Shown piece by piece: positions 12,821-26,442 of a stretch of DNA of 64,000 bases. Where the stretch lies: assembly GCF_014805625.2 (NCBI RefSeq), contig NW_023998415.1, forward strand, positions 47,981,593 to 48,045,592, written 5' to 3'. Within the stretch, counting starts at the first letter, position 1. The number at the start of each line of letters is the position of its first letter. This stretch comes from Glossina fuscipes (Eukaryota > Arthropoda > Insecta > Diptera > Glossinidae). Both the position numbers and the translations under genes were made by a program. The notes under the pieces were generated by a model that was not told the origin of the DNA, did no database searches, and saw only the letters and a list, made by a program, of their open reading frames with translations.

Positions 12821-15800
12821 ATTTTCTAAAAGAATAATATAACGATACGACGGACACACGATGAGATGATGGTAAACTTTATTTACTACGTTTAGATGTT
12901 GTCACTATATTAACTTTAATATTGTATTTTATTAATGCTGTTACGTTACGTATCTATGCTAGATACATAGACGTGTAAATAAGTGCGCTATGTGCATGCA
13001 TATGTATATATGTACATATATTGTAAAAAGATTCCATAGTACATGCGAGACACGGCGAAAGGGGTCTATGCATAGAACTTTTCTCTCCCTTATTTATTCT
13101 ATCATTTTCTTGCATTTCTTTTACTTTCAAGTGACAACTACTTTAATGCTTTAAGCTTTTTAAGCATATTTTATGCTCTAAATATATAATATCTATCTAT
13201 CTATCTAATATAACATAAAAGTGTACGTGCGTAGGTTTGTCTCAATGCTCATACATGTATATATTTTGGCTTCTCTACGGTTAGGGTACATTTGCTACTT
13301 TCACCGAGTACACATACATAGATGCGGCACTTAAACGTTCGTATATATGTGTATAATTTTGTGAAAAATTTTTCCCTTTATTGCTTTATTGCTGCATGCA
13401 ACTGATTTTTCCATTTCGACTTTATAAATAAATCATTTTTATATTTTGGGTGTATTTTCTTATTTGCGACCGTTACTGTTGCTATTTTTGTTACATAACC
13501 AACTCAAAAAAGAAACTATTTTTATAAATTTTTAAAATGTATATCTCTACTCAGCCAATGGAGGGCGGGATGTTTGCTTACGAGCTTCCCGCTAGACTTT
13601 GCCTTGTCGTTCTAATATTTATACATGTTTACTGTTGCGGATATTTTCAAAGAGAACTTAACTACATTTTTAAGAATGAATTTGTGCCTTTGCTGACTAA
13701 GGTTTCGCCTCCATATCTCACCACCACCTCCTCACACCGTCACCCGTTTTCCCCTTTTGTTTTTGTTAAGTTAGTCGCAAAAGAAAAACATGTACTACTA
13801 ACAACATTTAAAAATTTATAAAAACTTTAAGTAGTCACGGTTTATTGAAAAGAAAAAACAAAAAAAAAAGTTGAAATCATTCTCCGTTATATTCGGCTTA
13901 AATGGAATCTTTCATTACTCACCATTAGTTTGTATATTGTATTTGAATGATAAACAAAGCCATAGAGAAAATCAATTGATTCGTATATCGCATCGTACGT
14001 ACATACGTATATAATAACTGTGTTACACATTTAAATTTTTTCCAAGTATGGATCTTAATAAGTCAAAGCCGATTGAAAGTTTTACAAACTTTAGATCTGT
14101 GTAATTCGTGATACAATAGCTTATAAATTGTTAATAACAACGTGTTACAGTTTTCACGTTTTATAGCCGAAACGGGAGGTAGACTAGATTTGTCAAATGC
14201 TCGTAACGCCTATAATTATGAAATAAAGCAAACGTTCTTGATGAAAATGCAATATAAAGAATCGATTTTGCCTATCTTTCTTTCTAATCAGCTATTCTTC
14301 AAATTCTTCACGGCCATAACTTCAAATCACAAGAGACTAAATCTGAAATAGTTTCCTATCATTCCTGAAAGATTTCTGTTGAAAAGCCGTCTTAATCGAT
14401 TCATGCACTCATCCCCAATTACCAAACAGCTAGACCCGTCTCCACTGAAACCGCTTAAAATTTATAAAACTTTTCATTTTCCGGTCGAATTCGGATCTTA
14501 AAATTTTCGTGTCAAAATTGAATATTGATTAAGTTAATCGAAAATTACAAAATAATTCTTCTCACATGTGAAAAAAGGTAAATAAAATTCTTAGCTTGTG
14601 CTAGTCTTATCCAAAGACTACTAACAAATCGTGCAATCGAGTAGTCGAGTAAGGAAGAATCGTGGTGACCAAGTGGCGGTTCGCGGTGTGGAATCTCTAA
14701 TAGGTTACAACTGGCTTACATGGTCGTAGCTATAGCGAATGCTCGTTCGCTGGACACGCACGCAGCCGGTTGCGTTTCCTCGCTTCTTTCTGATCGGAGC
14801 AAGGAGCATTCACTGAGTGATTGATCATTTAAAAAATCAGCCAAAACACCTACATGGTATGTGGTGGGTCGTCAAGGATGAAGTTTGAAGATAATACATT
14901 AAAATCTTACTATATAACGTGGCCCTTATCTCTTAACTAAAAATTTCATCCTTGACTACCCAATCTACCCCATTTAACTTTTTTCACTCTCCCTATTCGA
15001 GCTAAACTTGAGTAAATACTGTTTGTTTGCTTGGATTTAAGATGAGTCAGACTAAACGGTGACATTTGGTTATCGACTCTTGATTGTGGTTGACCGCATG
15101 GATCATTAGTTACCAATACAAAATTTGACAAACCAATTTGATACTGTGTGTGTTGGTTTATGTTTCGCGCGATCTGCGAACCCGTAAATCCCTGTAAGAA
15201 CTCTTACTTCATGATAGTACGAATTTCCGACCGATCCATTATCAAAAAAAAAAAAAAAAAAAAAAAATAGTACATCGTTTTTAAAAAAATTGAATAATAT
15301 TTTTTTAGAGCTTGGATCATCCACTTGCTTTCAATAATTATAAACCTAATACAACTTTAAATACTTAAATATAAACCTCATAAAACTTTTCTTCTGAATA
15401 TTGCATAGAGCGGGCGTCGCAAACAAAAACGGCATTTATTTTTTTACTACGAAAGCTACTGGGTCGCTATTTTGATTGGTCTTTCGTTTGGAAAGGTTTG
15501 GAAAGATGACCTGTAAGTTCAACTTCGCAATTAAAATAAAGTAAAATAAAGTACGATCAATACACAGCTTATCATAACGATCGTTAACAATATTGCCAGA
15601 GATTTATTGAACATACAAAACGTCCTCCTGTGTAAAAATGTGAATGCATATGAATGCGATTTACTATAACATAATATTAAAGCAAGCACTATTCTAGGCA
15701 TACGATATATACGAGAAAGTTAGTGGAAATAAAGTTCCAAGCTCTTCTCATCGCTTTCTGCCTTAAAAAATTTTAATTATTCCCTCATTTAAGATAGATT

Positions 15801-15956
15801 AAAAAAAGTTATCCTCTCATGCGGATAATGAATCGTTCCGATTGAACTTCTCAGAAAAAATCAATAGTGAAGATCAGGCGAAAGGAAAGTATGCGATTAT
15901 ACTCTACCGTATCTTATGTACTTTACGCTTGCGTTAATTATAAAATAATTCAAAGC

Positions 15957-16190
15957 TTAATAATTGAAATACACATCGTCACCATCTATGGACTTTTGCC
16001 TCTTATCGTTTAGGGTCCGGAAATTGTCGTGGTAGAAAGTTGGCGAGATGGTCATCGACACATTGTCGCACATCTTGACTGCATCGATTTGAAGCAGTGG
16101 TAATAAGAAGGGGGCTGGTCCAAAGAATACGTTGCAATCTGCCGATGCTTCCACATCAAGTTGACTGAAGGTCACTTCGTGTGTTCCCAT
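15957..16190 (-). CDS. Unassigned candidate coding exon (77 codons)
   Basis: I do not recognise the product. The minus-strand frame runs from an ATG at 16190 (MGTHEVTFSQL) to a TAA at 15957. It stands out because its third codon positions are rich in G and C (GTG ACC TTC, GAC AAT GTG, ATC TCG) in an AT-rich neighbourhood, and its amino-acid mix is ordinary rather than low-complexity. A pyrimidine-rich tract ending in CTCCAG sits immediately upstream of the ATG, so this could be an internal or last exon behind a 3' splice site instead of a complete gene. No upstream exon could be joined with confidence. It could also be a piece of an old transposon. The function is unknown. Confidence 0.3.
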   Translation of the reverse strand: MGTHEVTFSQLDVEASADCNVFFGPAPFLLPLLQIDAVKMCDNVSMTISPTFYHDNFRTLNDKRQKSIDGDDVYFNY

Positions 16191-17282
16191 TGCTGGAGAC
16201 GAACAGAACTATGCGAATTATCATCGCTTTCAAGACTAAAACTTTTTGCATGAAATCTCGCAAAGAACACTCGAATTATTCCACAGAGTTTCACTTTAAG
16301 GCAACTTAATCAGTTCCGTAGCTTCAGCAGCATTAAAATGGAACCTAAAACAGAAAATAACGCAGTGACGTAAAGAACATTCGTCTCTTTACAAATTGAT
16401 AGACACTAAAGGACGGCTTATAAACAACTAAAGCTTACATTATACGTATACCAATATCTAAGTTATCTGTAGATGAAATTTCGGGAAAATTGAAAAGGTC
16501 AGGTAACTTTTATGAAGCAACCAATTACTTGTACACCTAAAGCAGTTAAGCATATTTTTTTTTATTTTTTTTTTTTTTTTTTTGGTACAATACGTTGTAT
16601 TATAATTTTATTCACATTAAATTGTTTGCTTTTCTTCAAGTTCATAAGTGTTAGTTTTTCATTAAGCTTTCTTCATGCGACGAGAATTTTCTTCGACAGT
16701 AATAAGAAAATACTTGCTTTTATTTGAAAAAGTGGCTAAAATTCATTCAGATGTGAGGTAATACATGCATTCATTTTCATTTTTTTGATATGAGTTACGC
16801 TACAAACACTCTATTCTGTTTTGTATACATAACTGTGTGTTGCCTCTTCCGCCACTATAATCAAAACAATAAAATCTATTCCATCTCATGCCGGTTGTTG
16901 GCATTCAAACAAGTTGTTGTGCGTAAGGCAATTGAAAACAAATGCAAAATCGAGAAGAGAGAAAATAAACATATCGTAGAAAAAAAAAAACAACACCACA
17001 ACAATAACCAGCAGCTCTGTTGCGTCGCAATGCAACGACGAAGTCAACGTTTACAGCGGCTGAGACGTTCTGATTAGCAACAGCGACAGAAACAGGCAGC
17101 CTTGTAAGAATATATTGCATAAAGCAAATATGATACGTGTCTGTTCATGCATATATATATAAAGACCATTCTATGGAAACCATAAGTAGGGAAATAAAAG
17201 GCAAGTGTAAGTACAAATTTTGGCAAGATATACTAAAAATGTTTTCAATATAGGATTTTTGTGTGAACGAAGTTGCAATCAC

Positions 17283-17318
<36 letters not shown>

Positions 17319-17765
17319 ATCTTTTTGCCTTTGATCGACGAATCAAAGTGATAAGTTTACATTTTCAAAGAAAATTCCATCGTGCTAACGGATATTAATG
17401 CTTGTAGCTTTTCGCTACACGAACTAAAGGAAACATCTCGAGCCATATTCTCTTAGACGGTATATTCTTTGATATCTGATCATGAAAAATCTCTCGCCTT
17501 TGGTCACGTATCGAAACTTTCGTACAACGTTTATCTCACTAACCTTTTCACTATCCTTTCAAAATGCTTTTCCATTACAATTCATTGTTCGTAACCTAAC
17601 CTAAGTGTAAGTCTGCCTTAACTTAACCTACCACTACGTTAAAATGTTATATTGAAAGGGAAACCGCGTTCAGAAACTAAAAACTTGGGTTTTCATAGAT
17701 GAGAATACAAGAAACACAAAAGCGTTTACAAAAGCTTCTTATAAGCACTTGACATGTTAGTTAAC

Positions 17766-17798
17766 TTTGTTAGTTAGTTAGTTAGTTAGTTAGTTAGC
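17766..17798. repeat. (TTAG)n microsatellite
   Basis: About eight tandem TTAG units. This is a tetranucleotide repeat and not the TTAGG telomere repeat of other insect orders. Confidence 0.9.
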
Positions 17799-18349
17799 AG
17801 CATACAACAACATTTACATATTTATTAATTTATTTATTTATTTATATATCATTTTTTATATTACCTCCAGCCTAAAGCTGTAAGCATAATAATTATTGGT
17901 TACGATAGTAGTTTCTTTTCTCTAACGTATCCTCCCTCCATCGAATTGTTTAGTAGTGTCAGTCCTTGCACTCGTTTGATTGTTATTTTTCCTATTAGCT
18001 CGTGCCAAAGCAATTTTTATCACATAAGCACTTGTGAATGTAATTTGATTGCATGCACAGAATATTGTCTGCTATAGTCATTCTATATGCTATAAGCAAT
18101 CCATAAAAGCCTATTCTTGCGGAGAAAGTGTGCAGATATGCGTTTTTACACACATCCAACCTTATACAAAATATTTTAAGCATCAGCTCTGAGTTTTTAA
18201 TACCTATTCTCGACGCAGACGTTTAGTTAACATGAATTCACACACACACTTATACACACTACACACTACAAACACACACATGCATATGCAGATGAATATT
18301 TTCAACACAGTATACATACATGTACATACACGTACTCTCGTCTTGATAG

Positions 18350-18420
18350 CGTTGCTGCTATTGCTATTGATGTTGCTGTTGCTGTTAATGTTGATATTGC
18401 TGTTGCTGTTTGTTGCTGGT
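18350..18420. repeat. Imperfect (TTGCTG)n tract
   Basis: Repeated TTGCTG/TTGATG hexamers encode an artificial Leu-rich run on the plus strand. No signal sequence, splice or homology context suggests a real gene, so I annotate it as simple sequence. Confidence 0.8.
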
Positions 18421-20739
18421 TTTTGGTGCTTTATGGCAGCTTAAAAGCCACTCAATTGCCACAAGGGCGTGTAATCTTTTTAATGGAACTTTTAGTGCGA
18501 TATTGGTTTTTGTTGGCATGAATTATAAAACGAACAAACGAACGAGCGAACGAACGAAAAAACAGTCTCACTTATGCATTCACACACATACACCTACACA
18601 CAATCTCCGTCAATGCACTAAAGGACCCAGACATTTAAATGTGAATGCAAGCAGAGATTTTTGTTTTCGTTCTTTTTTTTTTGTTTTTTTATGTTTTTTT
18701 TTTTTTTTTTTGTTTTGTTTTACTTTGCATACAATTGCCAGCATTTAACTGGTTAACGGAGCATCGTTGCAATAAACGATTTAAAATTTACACAATTGTA
18801 AGCGTAATTAGTAACGATTAACCGATGTTACGGTGTTCTTTTCTTTTTTTTTTTTTGCTATTATTGTTCTTGTTATTATGGTTCAGATTATAAACTTAAT
18901 ATAGAATTGAAAAAAAAATAAATAAATAAATGAAAATAAAAGCACACGAGTGAAGGCGAATGCTGGGTATCTGTATGGCCCTAAAAGCGTAAACTTACTA
19001 CATTACTTACTTCAAATTTAACTTAATCGGGACGAAAGCTGCTTCAATTATCGCGTAAATTGTGACATTCAGATTTCCGTTAAATCATAACAAACCGTAA
19101 AAATTAAACATATTTCTACAACTTGTGTTAACTTTAAAACCAAAAATTTACTACAAATATCTCGTTAGTTGAACTGAGAGAATGAGGATGAAAATCCGTT
19201 GAGACCCTAAAAACATTTGGTTTACATTTGGATTGTAAAAAATTTGTGGAAAATTTCTTAGGGAATCTTACTTAAAATGGTATTAAATTCACTTTGATTT
19301 TAGTTCTGTATTTTTTTGGTTATATTTTTTATATCAAATTCTGATAAAAGAGTAAGTTGAAAATTTCGATCTTTTTTTTTCCTTTTCCCTTACCTTTGTA
19401 GATATAATCTTATCTGCAAACAAAGTCAATTTGCAAAATTAAGGATTTCCAAGTAAATAGATTTGGGTTCATGGTATTGCCTTTTAATTTCAAATTTTAT
19501 CCCCTTTTACGAATAACAGCAACAAACAATTGGCCAAAGAAACCGATATAATATAAAATGTTAGGCTAATCAATAGTTTAAATCCCTATATAAATATATA
19601 TAAGAGAAAAATTTGAAATTTGAATAATTTGAAATCGGATACAATTGAACATTATTTCAAAGTAGATTTTTTTTTTTATATTATTTTTCTTGATGAGCTT
19701 AACTTAGGGTAGGTGCCTGCTAGTCGATGTGTTTGGTTTGAAAGCAAGGAGGCACACTAGCAAGCATTTACAAGACATGCAATTTAGGCACACAGGTGGT
19801 TCCACGTGTTACAATCGTTTCGACGTAACCTTGTTGCTCTTGTCGTCCTTTATATACACTTGTTACATACTGTTGATTATTTTAACTTCAACTTCGTGAC
19901 GAACAGTTAACAGCAAAAATTCAATGTGATAAGAATAAAATTTATGTTTTGAATTCGCTGAATGCAATACACATTATTAAGTTATCTATATATTGATTTG
20001 CCTCTGCGAAAAATAGATTATTTTGTTTGGCTTGCTTGTATCATCAATATGTAAGTTAATTCCTTTGGCGGGACAGTAAATACATAAATACATGTGCATG
20101 CATTTATGTTAAAAATTTTATTTATTTTGTTTTGCTTTTTCTTCTCTCCATCTCTCTCTTTTTGTTTTATGGTAGAGATTGTAGTTATCATAAATTCTAT
20201 ATATACCATCACTGCCGACTTATCGATAACAAATGTATTCTAAATACCATCATCATTGCCATCAATACTTTATCAGCTGATGACAATTAAAGCCAACGAG
20301 ACATCGAGGCAAGAAAATATTGTATAAAGTGAATATTGCTACGAAAATCTCACATTTGATGATTTGAAGTTACATGAAAACTAATCGATTTTCTAAGAAA
20401 CCAAATTTCAAAAAATCGCAAAACCAAATACACATTCATGGATGGTCGAAGAGGATAACAACAATTAGCAGAACATTTCAGGGGAAAGGGCGTTAATACA
20501 GAAATATCACGATAAAGTTACGTACTGGTAACTTGTTTGTAAAAAGGTTTATAAGCAGAATATATGCGGACATGACCAGTACGAGTACCAAGACGTTGTA
20601 AGTGAAAGTTCGTATAATTAATTTGTAAATAGATTTTCTTGAGATTTGTATATAAAGCTTATGCTATCCTGAAAATCACAACTCAGTGGTACGAACTTAA
20701 ACTCAAAAAGAGTTGATGCACGGTACATGACGTTACAAT

Positions 20740-20990
20740 ATTGTCTTCGCGTGTCTTTCGGGAGTCCAATGCTAAACTGCGGAAATGCTTTTGCCAAATT
20801 TGAAACCAATAGAATGTTTACAACAGACATTACACAGGCGAACAAATGCACTTATCTAGATCGATTCAGAACTTCATTCCGATTAAGAATGATTACACAT
20901 TTCGGTATCTCTGAAGCTTCCTTCTAGCCACTGCAAACGTTTGAACGAAGTGAATATACCCTTCATTCTTCGATGATGGGTATAAATAGA
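20740..20990 (+). mobile_element. INE-1-like repeat, subfamily A, copy 3 (truncated)
   Basis: Only the hairpin-end portion survives. It carries the TTTTGCCAAATTTGAAA block, ATGTTTACAACAGACATTAC, and the closing hairpin ending in GATGATGGGTATAAA near 20985. The other end and middle are absent. Confidence 0.7.
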
Positions 20991-21889
20991 AAAGATAGCG
21001 ATTTTTTGATGTTTCACTTGTATTGCTTTGAAAGAGTTGCAAAAAAACATGGATTCAGTTGAAATTCATTAGCGATGAAAACAAAGATAGAAACAATTTT
21101 TAAAAATTTTCTATGCGTTACTGAGACCAAACTCTTGCTTACTTTTTTTTAAATTTTTATTTCCAATAACCAAAGTTTTTCAATATTTCAGCAGCAAAGT
21201 GTTTCGTTCAAATCCAAAGACCCAACTGATTGTTGCCCGTTGAAAATCGTTACAATTTTGCTTATCCACTTATAGCCTGCATCCATTTAACATTATTTCA
21301 TGCACACATTTTATGACCCCATTCAATGATTTTTGTAAAGGGGTTTATAGGCTGTTTGTACGTATTTTCGCTAATTTTTCTTTAGCAATATTTGTACTTT
21401 TCTATTAAAATTCCCAAATGAAATTTCTGTCGTTGCAATTTTGGGGCTCTCTTTCTAGCCTATTCTTCTTTATCAAGACTTCAAAAGATATCGAAATCGT
21501 TCACTTTTCCCTGAAAGTCGTTATTGCTTTGCATCATTTGTAATAGCGTGCGAAAAGCCTTCCTAGTTGCCTTCGTAGTCAAACATTTCATAGTCTATTT
21601 TTCCTTCGGAATATTTATACTCACACTCAATAATCCCCCCATTGTCTGTGACAAATCGTTGGAGACTATACTTATTGTAATTAGAAAGATTACCATTAGA
21701 AGGAAGACCATTCGTATTAATATACAGATGAATCTTGCTTCTTTCACAGGCATTAATAGTGTAGTGTAGCCTTAGTGAATCATGGAAATGTGAAAAACAC
21801 AGCCATTACTACGTAATACCATACTTTTATTTGAAACGTCGCGGTTCACGTAATATTATAGCTAATCTTGATCCTTCTTTGAGACGCGC

Positions 21890-22360
21890 TGTGTCACAGC
21901 AATAGAGCCGAGTTTTTCCTTCGATTCTTAAATATAGATGAAACATGGAACCATCGCTTAACACCTAAAATAAAAGAACATCCAATGCAGTGAAATGAAA
22001 AAACAATCGATTCCAAAAGCCAGAACAGCTGCATTTGTTGACAAGATCATAAAATGCTCACTGAATCGAAAAAAAAAACCCACAAAGTGGAGTGTCGTCA
22101 CCAAAGAAAAACAATTTGCTCGTAGGATCAATGTAAGGAAGTGTTGATTCATGAAGAATCTGCATCGCAGTAATTTCCACAGTCGAAAGAACTAAAGTTT
22201 GAAAGATTACCTTACCTCTATTCTGCAGACTTACAGCCGTATTCTCCGCTTTTTTCTCCGCTTACTTAAAAACTTTATTATACAAAAAAATTGATATCGG
22301 AGCGCTTTCTTATCATATTCCAAAATTGATACAAAATCAAAACGATACGCAAACTTGAAA
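21890..22360 (+). mobile_element. Mariner transposase fossil (catalytic region)
   Basis: Read on the plus strand, 21898-21990 gives a frame containing EFFLRFLNIDETWNHRLTPK. This is the mariner block around the first catalytic Asp of the DD34D triad (consensus ...VTxDETWxHxxTPE). The reading then runs into TGA at a position where the family has Trp, and further stops follow. Near 22215 the frame LPYLYSADLQP matches the family block PPYSPDLAPSDFF that carries the third Asp; the intervening region is frameshifted and deleted. No terminal repeats were identified. It is a dead, degenerate copy with no intact reading frame. Confidence 0.75.
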
Positions 22361-23654
22361 AAGGAAAACTTCAAACAATGCGAGGAGAAAGCCTGCTGTT
22401 GATGACTGCATTGAGGAGGACGGAAGTTTTCATTAGAAAGTCTGGCGGTCTCGAAACTATTCAACAGCTAAAAATATTGGGAAAAGCCAAGGGCACATTC
22501 GCGGCACGTCATGCAGCTGCCGGCCGAGGGAAAAGAATAGTGGAAAAATGGATCAACAAGAGAATGAAGCCATAAACTTAGGTAATAGTATTATGCTTGT
22601 GAATCTGTACATATATACAGAATATTTGCGGAACGCAGAATCAGTCGGACAAGAACATTTGTGTCGAAAAAGAATATTGGAGTTGAGAAGTCGGGAGTAT
22701 TGCCAAAGTAAAATATAGATAATCCTAACCTTAAAGAAATTGATTGTAAATAAGAATAAGTCTGGTAGTGAAAACGTGCAAGTTTGTATTTCCCTTACGA
22801 ACCGTATCCGAGAAAAGCGAATTTCGTAACAATATAATGATATTTTTTCCTAATATTTTTTGTTTTCCTTCTCTTTATCCGCTCGAGTAATTCTGAGACT
22901 ATTCTTGTACTTACCTTATCCTGTTTTGTACTTCTTGAGCTTGAATATCGCCCTCATCATAAACGCAAGTCAACCATTTTACATATCTCAATAACCATCA
23001 AGTTCGACGTATCACTTATCCAAACTCTTCATAATATACGATATGTATGGATAGAAATGTAATAAAAACTAAATTTAAGTTAACCTTACCCAAATGGCTT
23101 TAATAATTTTATATAGCTTATGGCACCTAAGCTTTTACGACTACTCTTACCGACCCCCGCCGCCGGTCCCACAAACAAGTAAACTCGTATAATCCCTTTG
23201 TTATTTCTTTTCAAAGTAAATATTTTTCATGGATTTAAGAGAGAATATAAAATAGGAAAACTTACATTCAATAAAAAAGCCATAGATCAATACTAGCGAA
23301 TAATTCTTTTCGTTTATAGATTTATGTCTGCAGAATATTTAACAAATCCCTATATTGAAAAGGGAGAATATAAGAAACTTCACGTACAAATTGCAGTCAC
23401 AGTTATTTGCATAAGTGCCGGTTAAAGGTTATAGAATTTAATAATATACGTATAAAGGAGAAAACAAAAAAGGGGATATAAAATAAATCTGCATTCGTTC
23501 ATAAATGCGGCGATGGTTATAAAAATAACAGCAAAATTATTACTGGGTAAAGGTTTTGAAACTATTTGCAGAACGAAGAATATGTGTAGAGGCCATGTGA
23601 CTGACTATGGCATTACCTACGTATATGCATGAAATAATATATAACAAGTAATTA

Positions 23655-24655
23655 AGGCAAGGACGGCCAATAAATACCCTACACGTACACATTATCTGAC
23701 ACACTTCTTATTTTTATTATACAACACAGAAGTTATGTCATGTTTCTTTCTACATAAAGGCATGTTTTTCATGTGCATATTTAGGGCGAAGCGGGCGCAA
23801 AACGCAACATAATGTAGGACAGGATCCAAAAATAGGCGTAGATGGTTCGAATTTTGCAGAGTTCATTTTTGTATGAAATTACTATAATATTATGCGTCAA
23901 TTTCGATCACCACATATTAAAACTGAGACTTTCCTGCTCTACATCCTGCATCAATATTCGTGAAAATCTTTATTAGGATAGGATCAAAAAAAACAAGGCC
24001 GAGATGGTCCAAATTTGGTACAGTTCATATTTTTACGTTAACTTACTATTATGATATAATTTCCATTATGAACCATTGAATATTATACCTTCTTGTCGTA
24101 TGAACTTCAGTTTTCGTTATATGAGACGGTATTCAAAAATTGCTCTAGCTAGTCCAAAGTTTTCGTACCAATTTAGAATGCCCAAATACTACTGCTTAGT
24201 CACTTTTGCCGAGAAATTTTCAGAATAGGGTGCTGTATGGAGAGTGATTGGAAAAGAAGACCGACCTGAGCAATTTTCAATAGCGTTCGCCCCTTGGTCG
24301 GAACACGTGACCTCCATTTTTTCTCAAAAAATTTTGAAAATTACAATTTTTTTTCGTATGGCGACATTACAGAATAGGGCGTTATTTGGGGAGTGATCGA
24401 GAAAATGGACCGATCCGACTGATATTCATTAGCGTTAGTCCTTGGGCCAAAATACATCAGTGTACCAAATTTCATCGAAATATCGCAAAAATCGCGGCCT
24501 GTGCTTTAAACAGAAATAGAACGGACAAACGGACAGACAGGGTTAGATCAATTCAGATTATGAAATAGGTCTACCTTAAGATCTACTCTATATTACATAC
24601 GTCCTCACTAACTTAATATACTGTGCACCGCAAATGGTGTAGGATACATAAGAAT
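23655..24655 (+). mobile_element. INE-1-like repeat, subfamily B, copy 1
   Basis: Begins near GGACGGCCAATAAATACCCT and ends with GTGGTGTAGGATA-type sequence, so the two ends (CCCTACAC and GTGTAGGG in better copies) are complementary. Internal landmarks shared with the other B copies are a GATGGTCCAAATTTGG block, TATGGAGAGTGATTGGAAA, GACAAACGGACAGACAGG, TTAGATCAATTCAGATTATG and TTACATACGTCCTCACTAAC. The layout is the Helitron-derived INE-1/DINE-1 style. This is the longest B copy here. The short frame across 24386-24568 is a by-product of the repeat. Confidence 0.7.
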
Positions 24656-26295
24656 TTTGACGCACTAATTGTCTTTATAATTTGACTTTAATTTGAGAAT
24701 TAATTATTTATTTAATAATAATAATTGGTTGGAATTTCAATACAAGGATAACAATCTAAGTTGGCAAAGTTCTGGTTGAAATATATTAAGCCTCTTGGAA
24801 ATTATTGCTTTTAGAGCAGCGGAAACTTTTAGTAGATTCATTACTTGCAACTTTGTACGATTTTCGACCTAAGAAATTACAAATATTCAATATCTACACA
24901 CATTTCATGATAACGTGATTTCGCCCTTTTAAAGACGGAAGAATGCATAGAAGTTCGAATTGTCGGCTATTGTTAAATTTCTTACCTCTATCGATGTCCT
25001 AAGAACGTTTGAATTCATTTAATAAATAAGTTTTCTTTTTTCTTGTTTGCATTTTTCCCAATTATTTTTTTTTTTTGCAAATAATGAAAAATAGTGAAAA
25101 TTTCGTCTATGTTTATGTTAGAACGCGCAATAATAGCAATTTCTATAACATTCTCAATAATCTTATGCGTAATGAAATTTGATAATGAAAAAATGCATAT
25201 TTTCTCATTTCGTTTGCATTTACTTGAACAATGCATTGCATGACAATTCCAATTTCAATTATGAATTTTAATAAACGTGTTTTTCATTTAATAATTGTTT
25301 TCACACAATTATAATTTTACATTCACATTAAAGATATATATATATATAAACATTTTAAACATATTCTCTTTTTAACAATTCCTTTGCACACATACATGTG
25401 TTCTATGCGAATATGAATATATGAATGCACATATATACATATATACATGCTGCCACGACCCATTTCACTGGAAACGTACACAATAAACAGTAATCACTAT
25501 CATCAATTATAGATATGTAAGAGCAAAAAAAAAAAAAAAACAAATTTATGACAAGCGGATAATATTTGGACATGATTTGACAATATTTCCATATGTAAGA
25601 CATACAGGTTTTCCACCTTCAAAAATCTCATAATATGCGTTATAAGCGAACAACGTACATGCATACACAACAACTACATTTTTTTGTGGATTTTTTCATT
25701 AATTTTTATATACATAACCAGAAATTTTATGTCTGACACCTTTTCTTAACTGGTTTTCTTATTCTATACGCGAAGTCAATAATTTTATTATGCACTACAT
25801 ATTGATAAATGTCATGATAATACTTATGAGAAAATATATATCATTTTATCTGCGTCTGTAAGTGAATTGAGTTTACGATAAAGCAAAAAATCCGATGCGA
25901 GTCCGTCTTAAGTCTTGTTAAGCAATGATTTGTAATTTTTACATATTTACCTTAAGTGCTCATAATTAACCTAAAGCGATTATAATAACAAATATGAGAT
26001 TAAAACTTTAACTTTGTATTAATAACTTTCCCAAAATTTTCACCCAAACTAGTCGAAAATAAATTCATAAATGATCTTCACCTTAAAGGACAGCGCAGAT
26101 GTCCATCTCCTCAGCTCAATATATAAAAATGACATACGTAGATCACTATTTACATTCTTAGCCTTGGCAACACTAAGTGTCGCTAGATGCCGTTGCAGAG
26201 CTTAACATTTTTGACGAAAATCATCGTGAGAACGTTTTGTTATCTCAGCGCGATTTGTATTTATGTTTACATTGACTTGACGTTCGATTGAAAAA

Positions 26296-26442
26296 ATGGA
26301 ATCAACTCGTGAACGTTTTTGTGCCATGATGTTTTACCACGTTCAAATTGCACTGTCCAGAAAAGGGTGCATGGACTTACTGTTTACTTTCACATTTAAC
26401 GATGAAATCCCATCTCTTGACATTACGAAACGCCGATATTAG
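26296..26442 (+). mobile_element. Mariner transposase fossil (N-terminal part)
   Basis: An ATG at 26296 opens 48 codons starting MESTRERFCAMMFYHVQI and including FNDEIPS. This matches the start of mariner transposases (MExTREHYRxMIFYxF ... AFGDEAPS), the first helix-turn-helix that binds the terminal repeat. It ends at TAG 26440. The rest of the transposase is not found directly downstream. The preceding GTCGCTAGATGCCGTTGCAG block resembles the 5' untranslated part of mariner elements. The fossil is unrelated in position to the catalytic fragment at 21.9 kb and probably comes from a different insertion. Confidence 0.65.

Larger units (their letters stand above)
3190..20700. other. Long gene-free stretch with microsatellites
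   Basis: About 17.5 kb in which I recognise no protein gene or RNA gene. It contains TA-rich microsatellites (6281-6302, 8452-8535, 12379-12409, 17286-17317), a (TG)n at 7595-7621, homopolymer A/T tracts, and many short chance open frames created by simple repeats. Two patches inside stand out and are listed separately: a coding-like frame at 15957-16190 and a GC-richer patch at 14640-14830. The stretch could be intergenic or intronic to a gene outside the window. Confidence 0.5.

Noticed and set aside
17588..17612. Short CCTAA repeats suggesting an internal telomere tract
   Set aside because: Only two to three imperfect units, and Diptera lack the TTAGG telomere repeat.
18232..18444. Leu-rich frame resembling a signal peptide or membrane protein
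   Set aside because: The Leu run comes from an imperfect TTGCTG repeat, with no other coding signal.
22378..22575. 65-codon basic frame downstream of the mariner fossil
   Set aside because: It overlaps decayed transposon sequence at its start and has no recognised homology or splice context.
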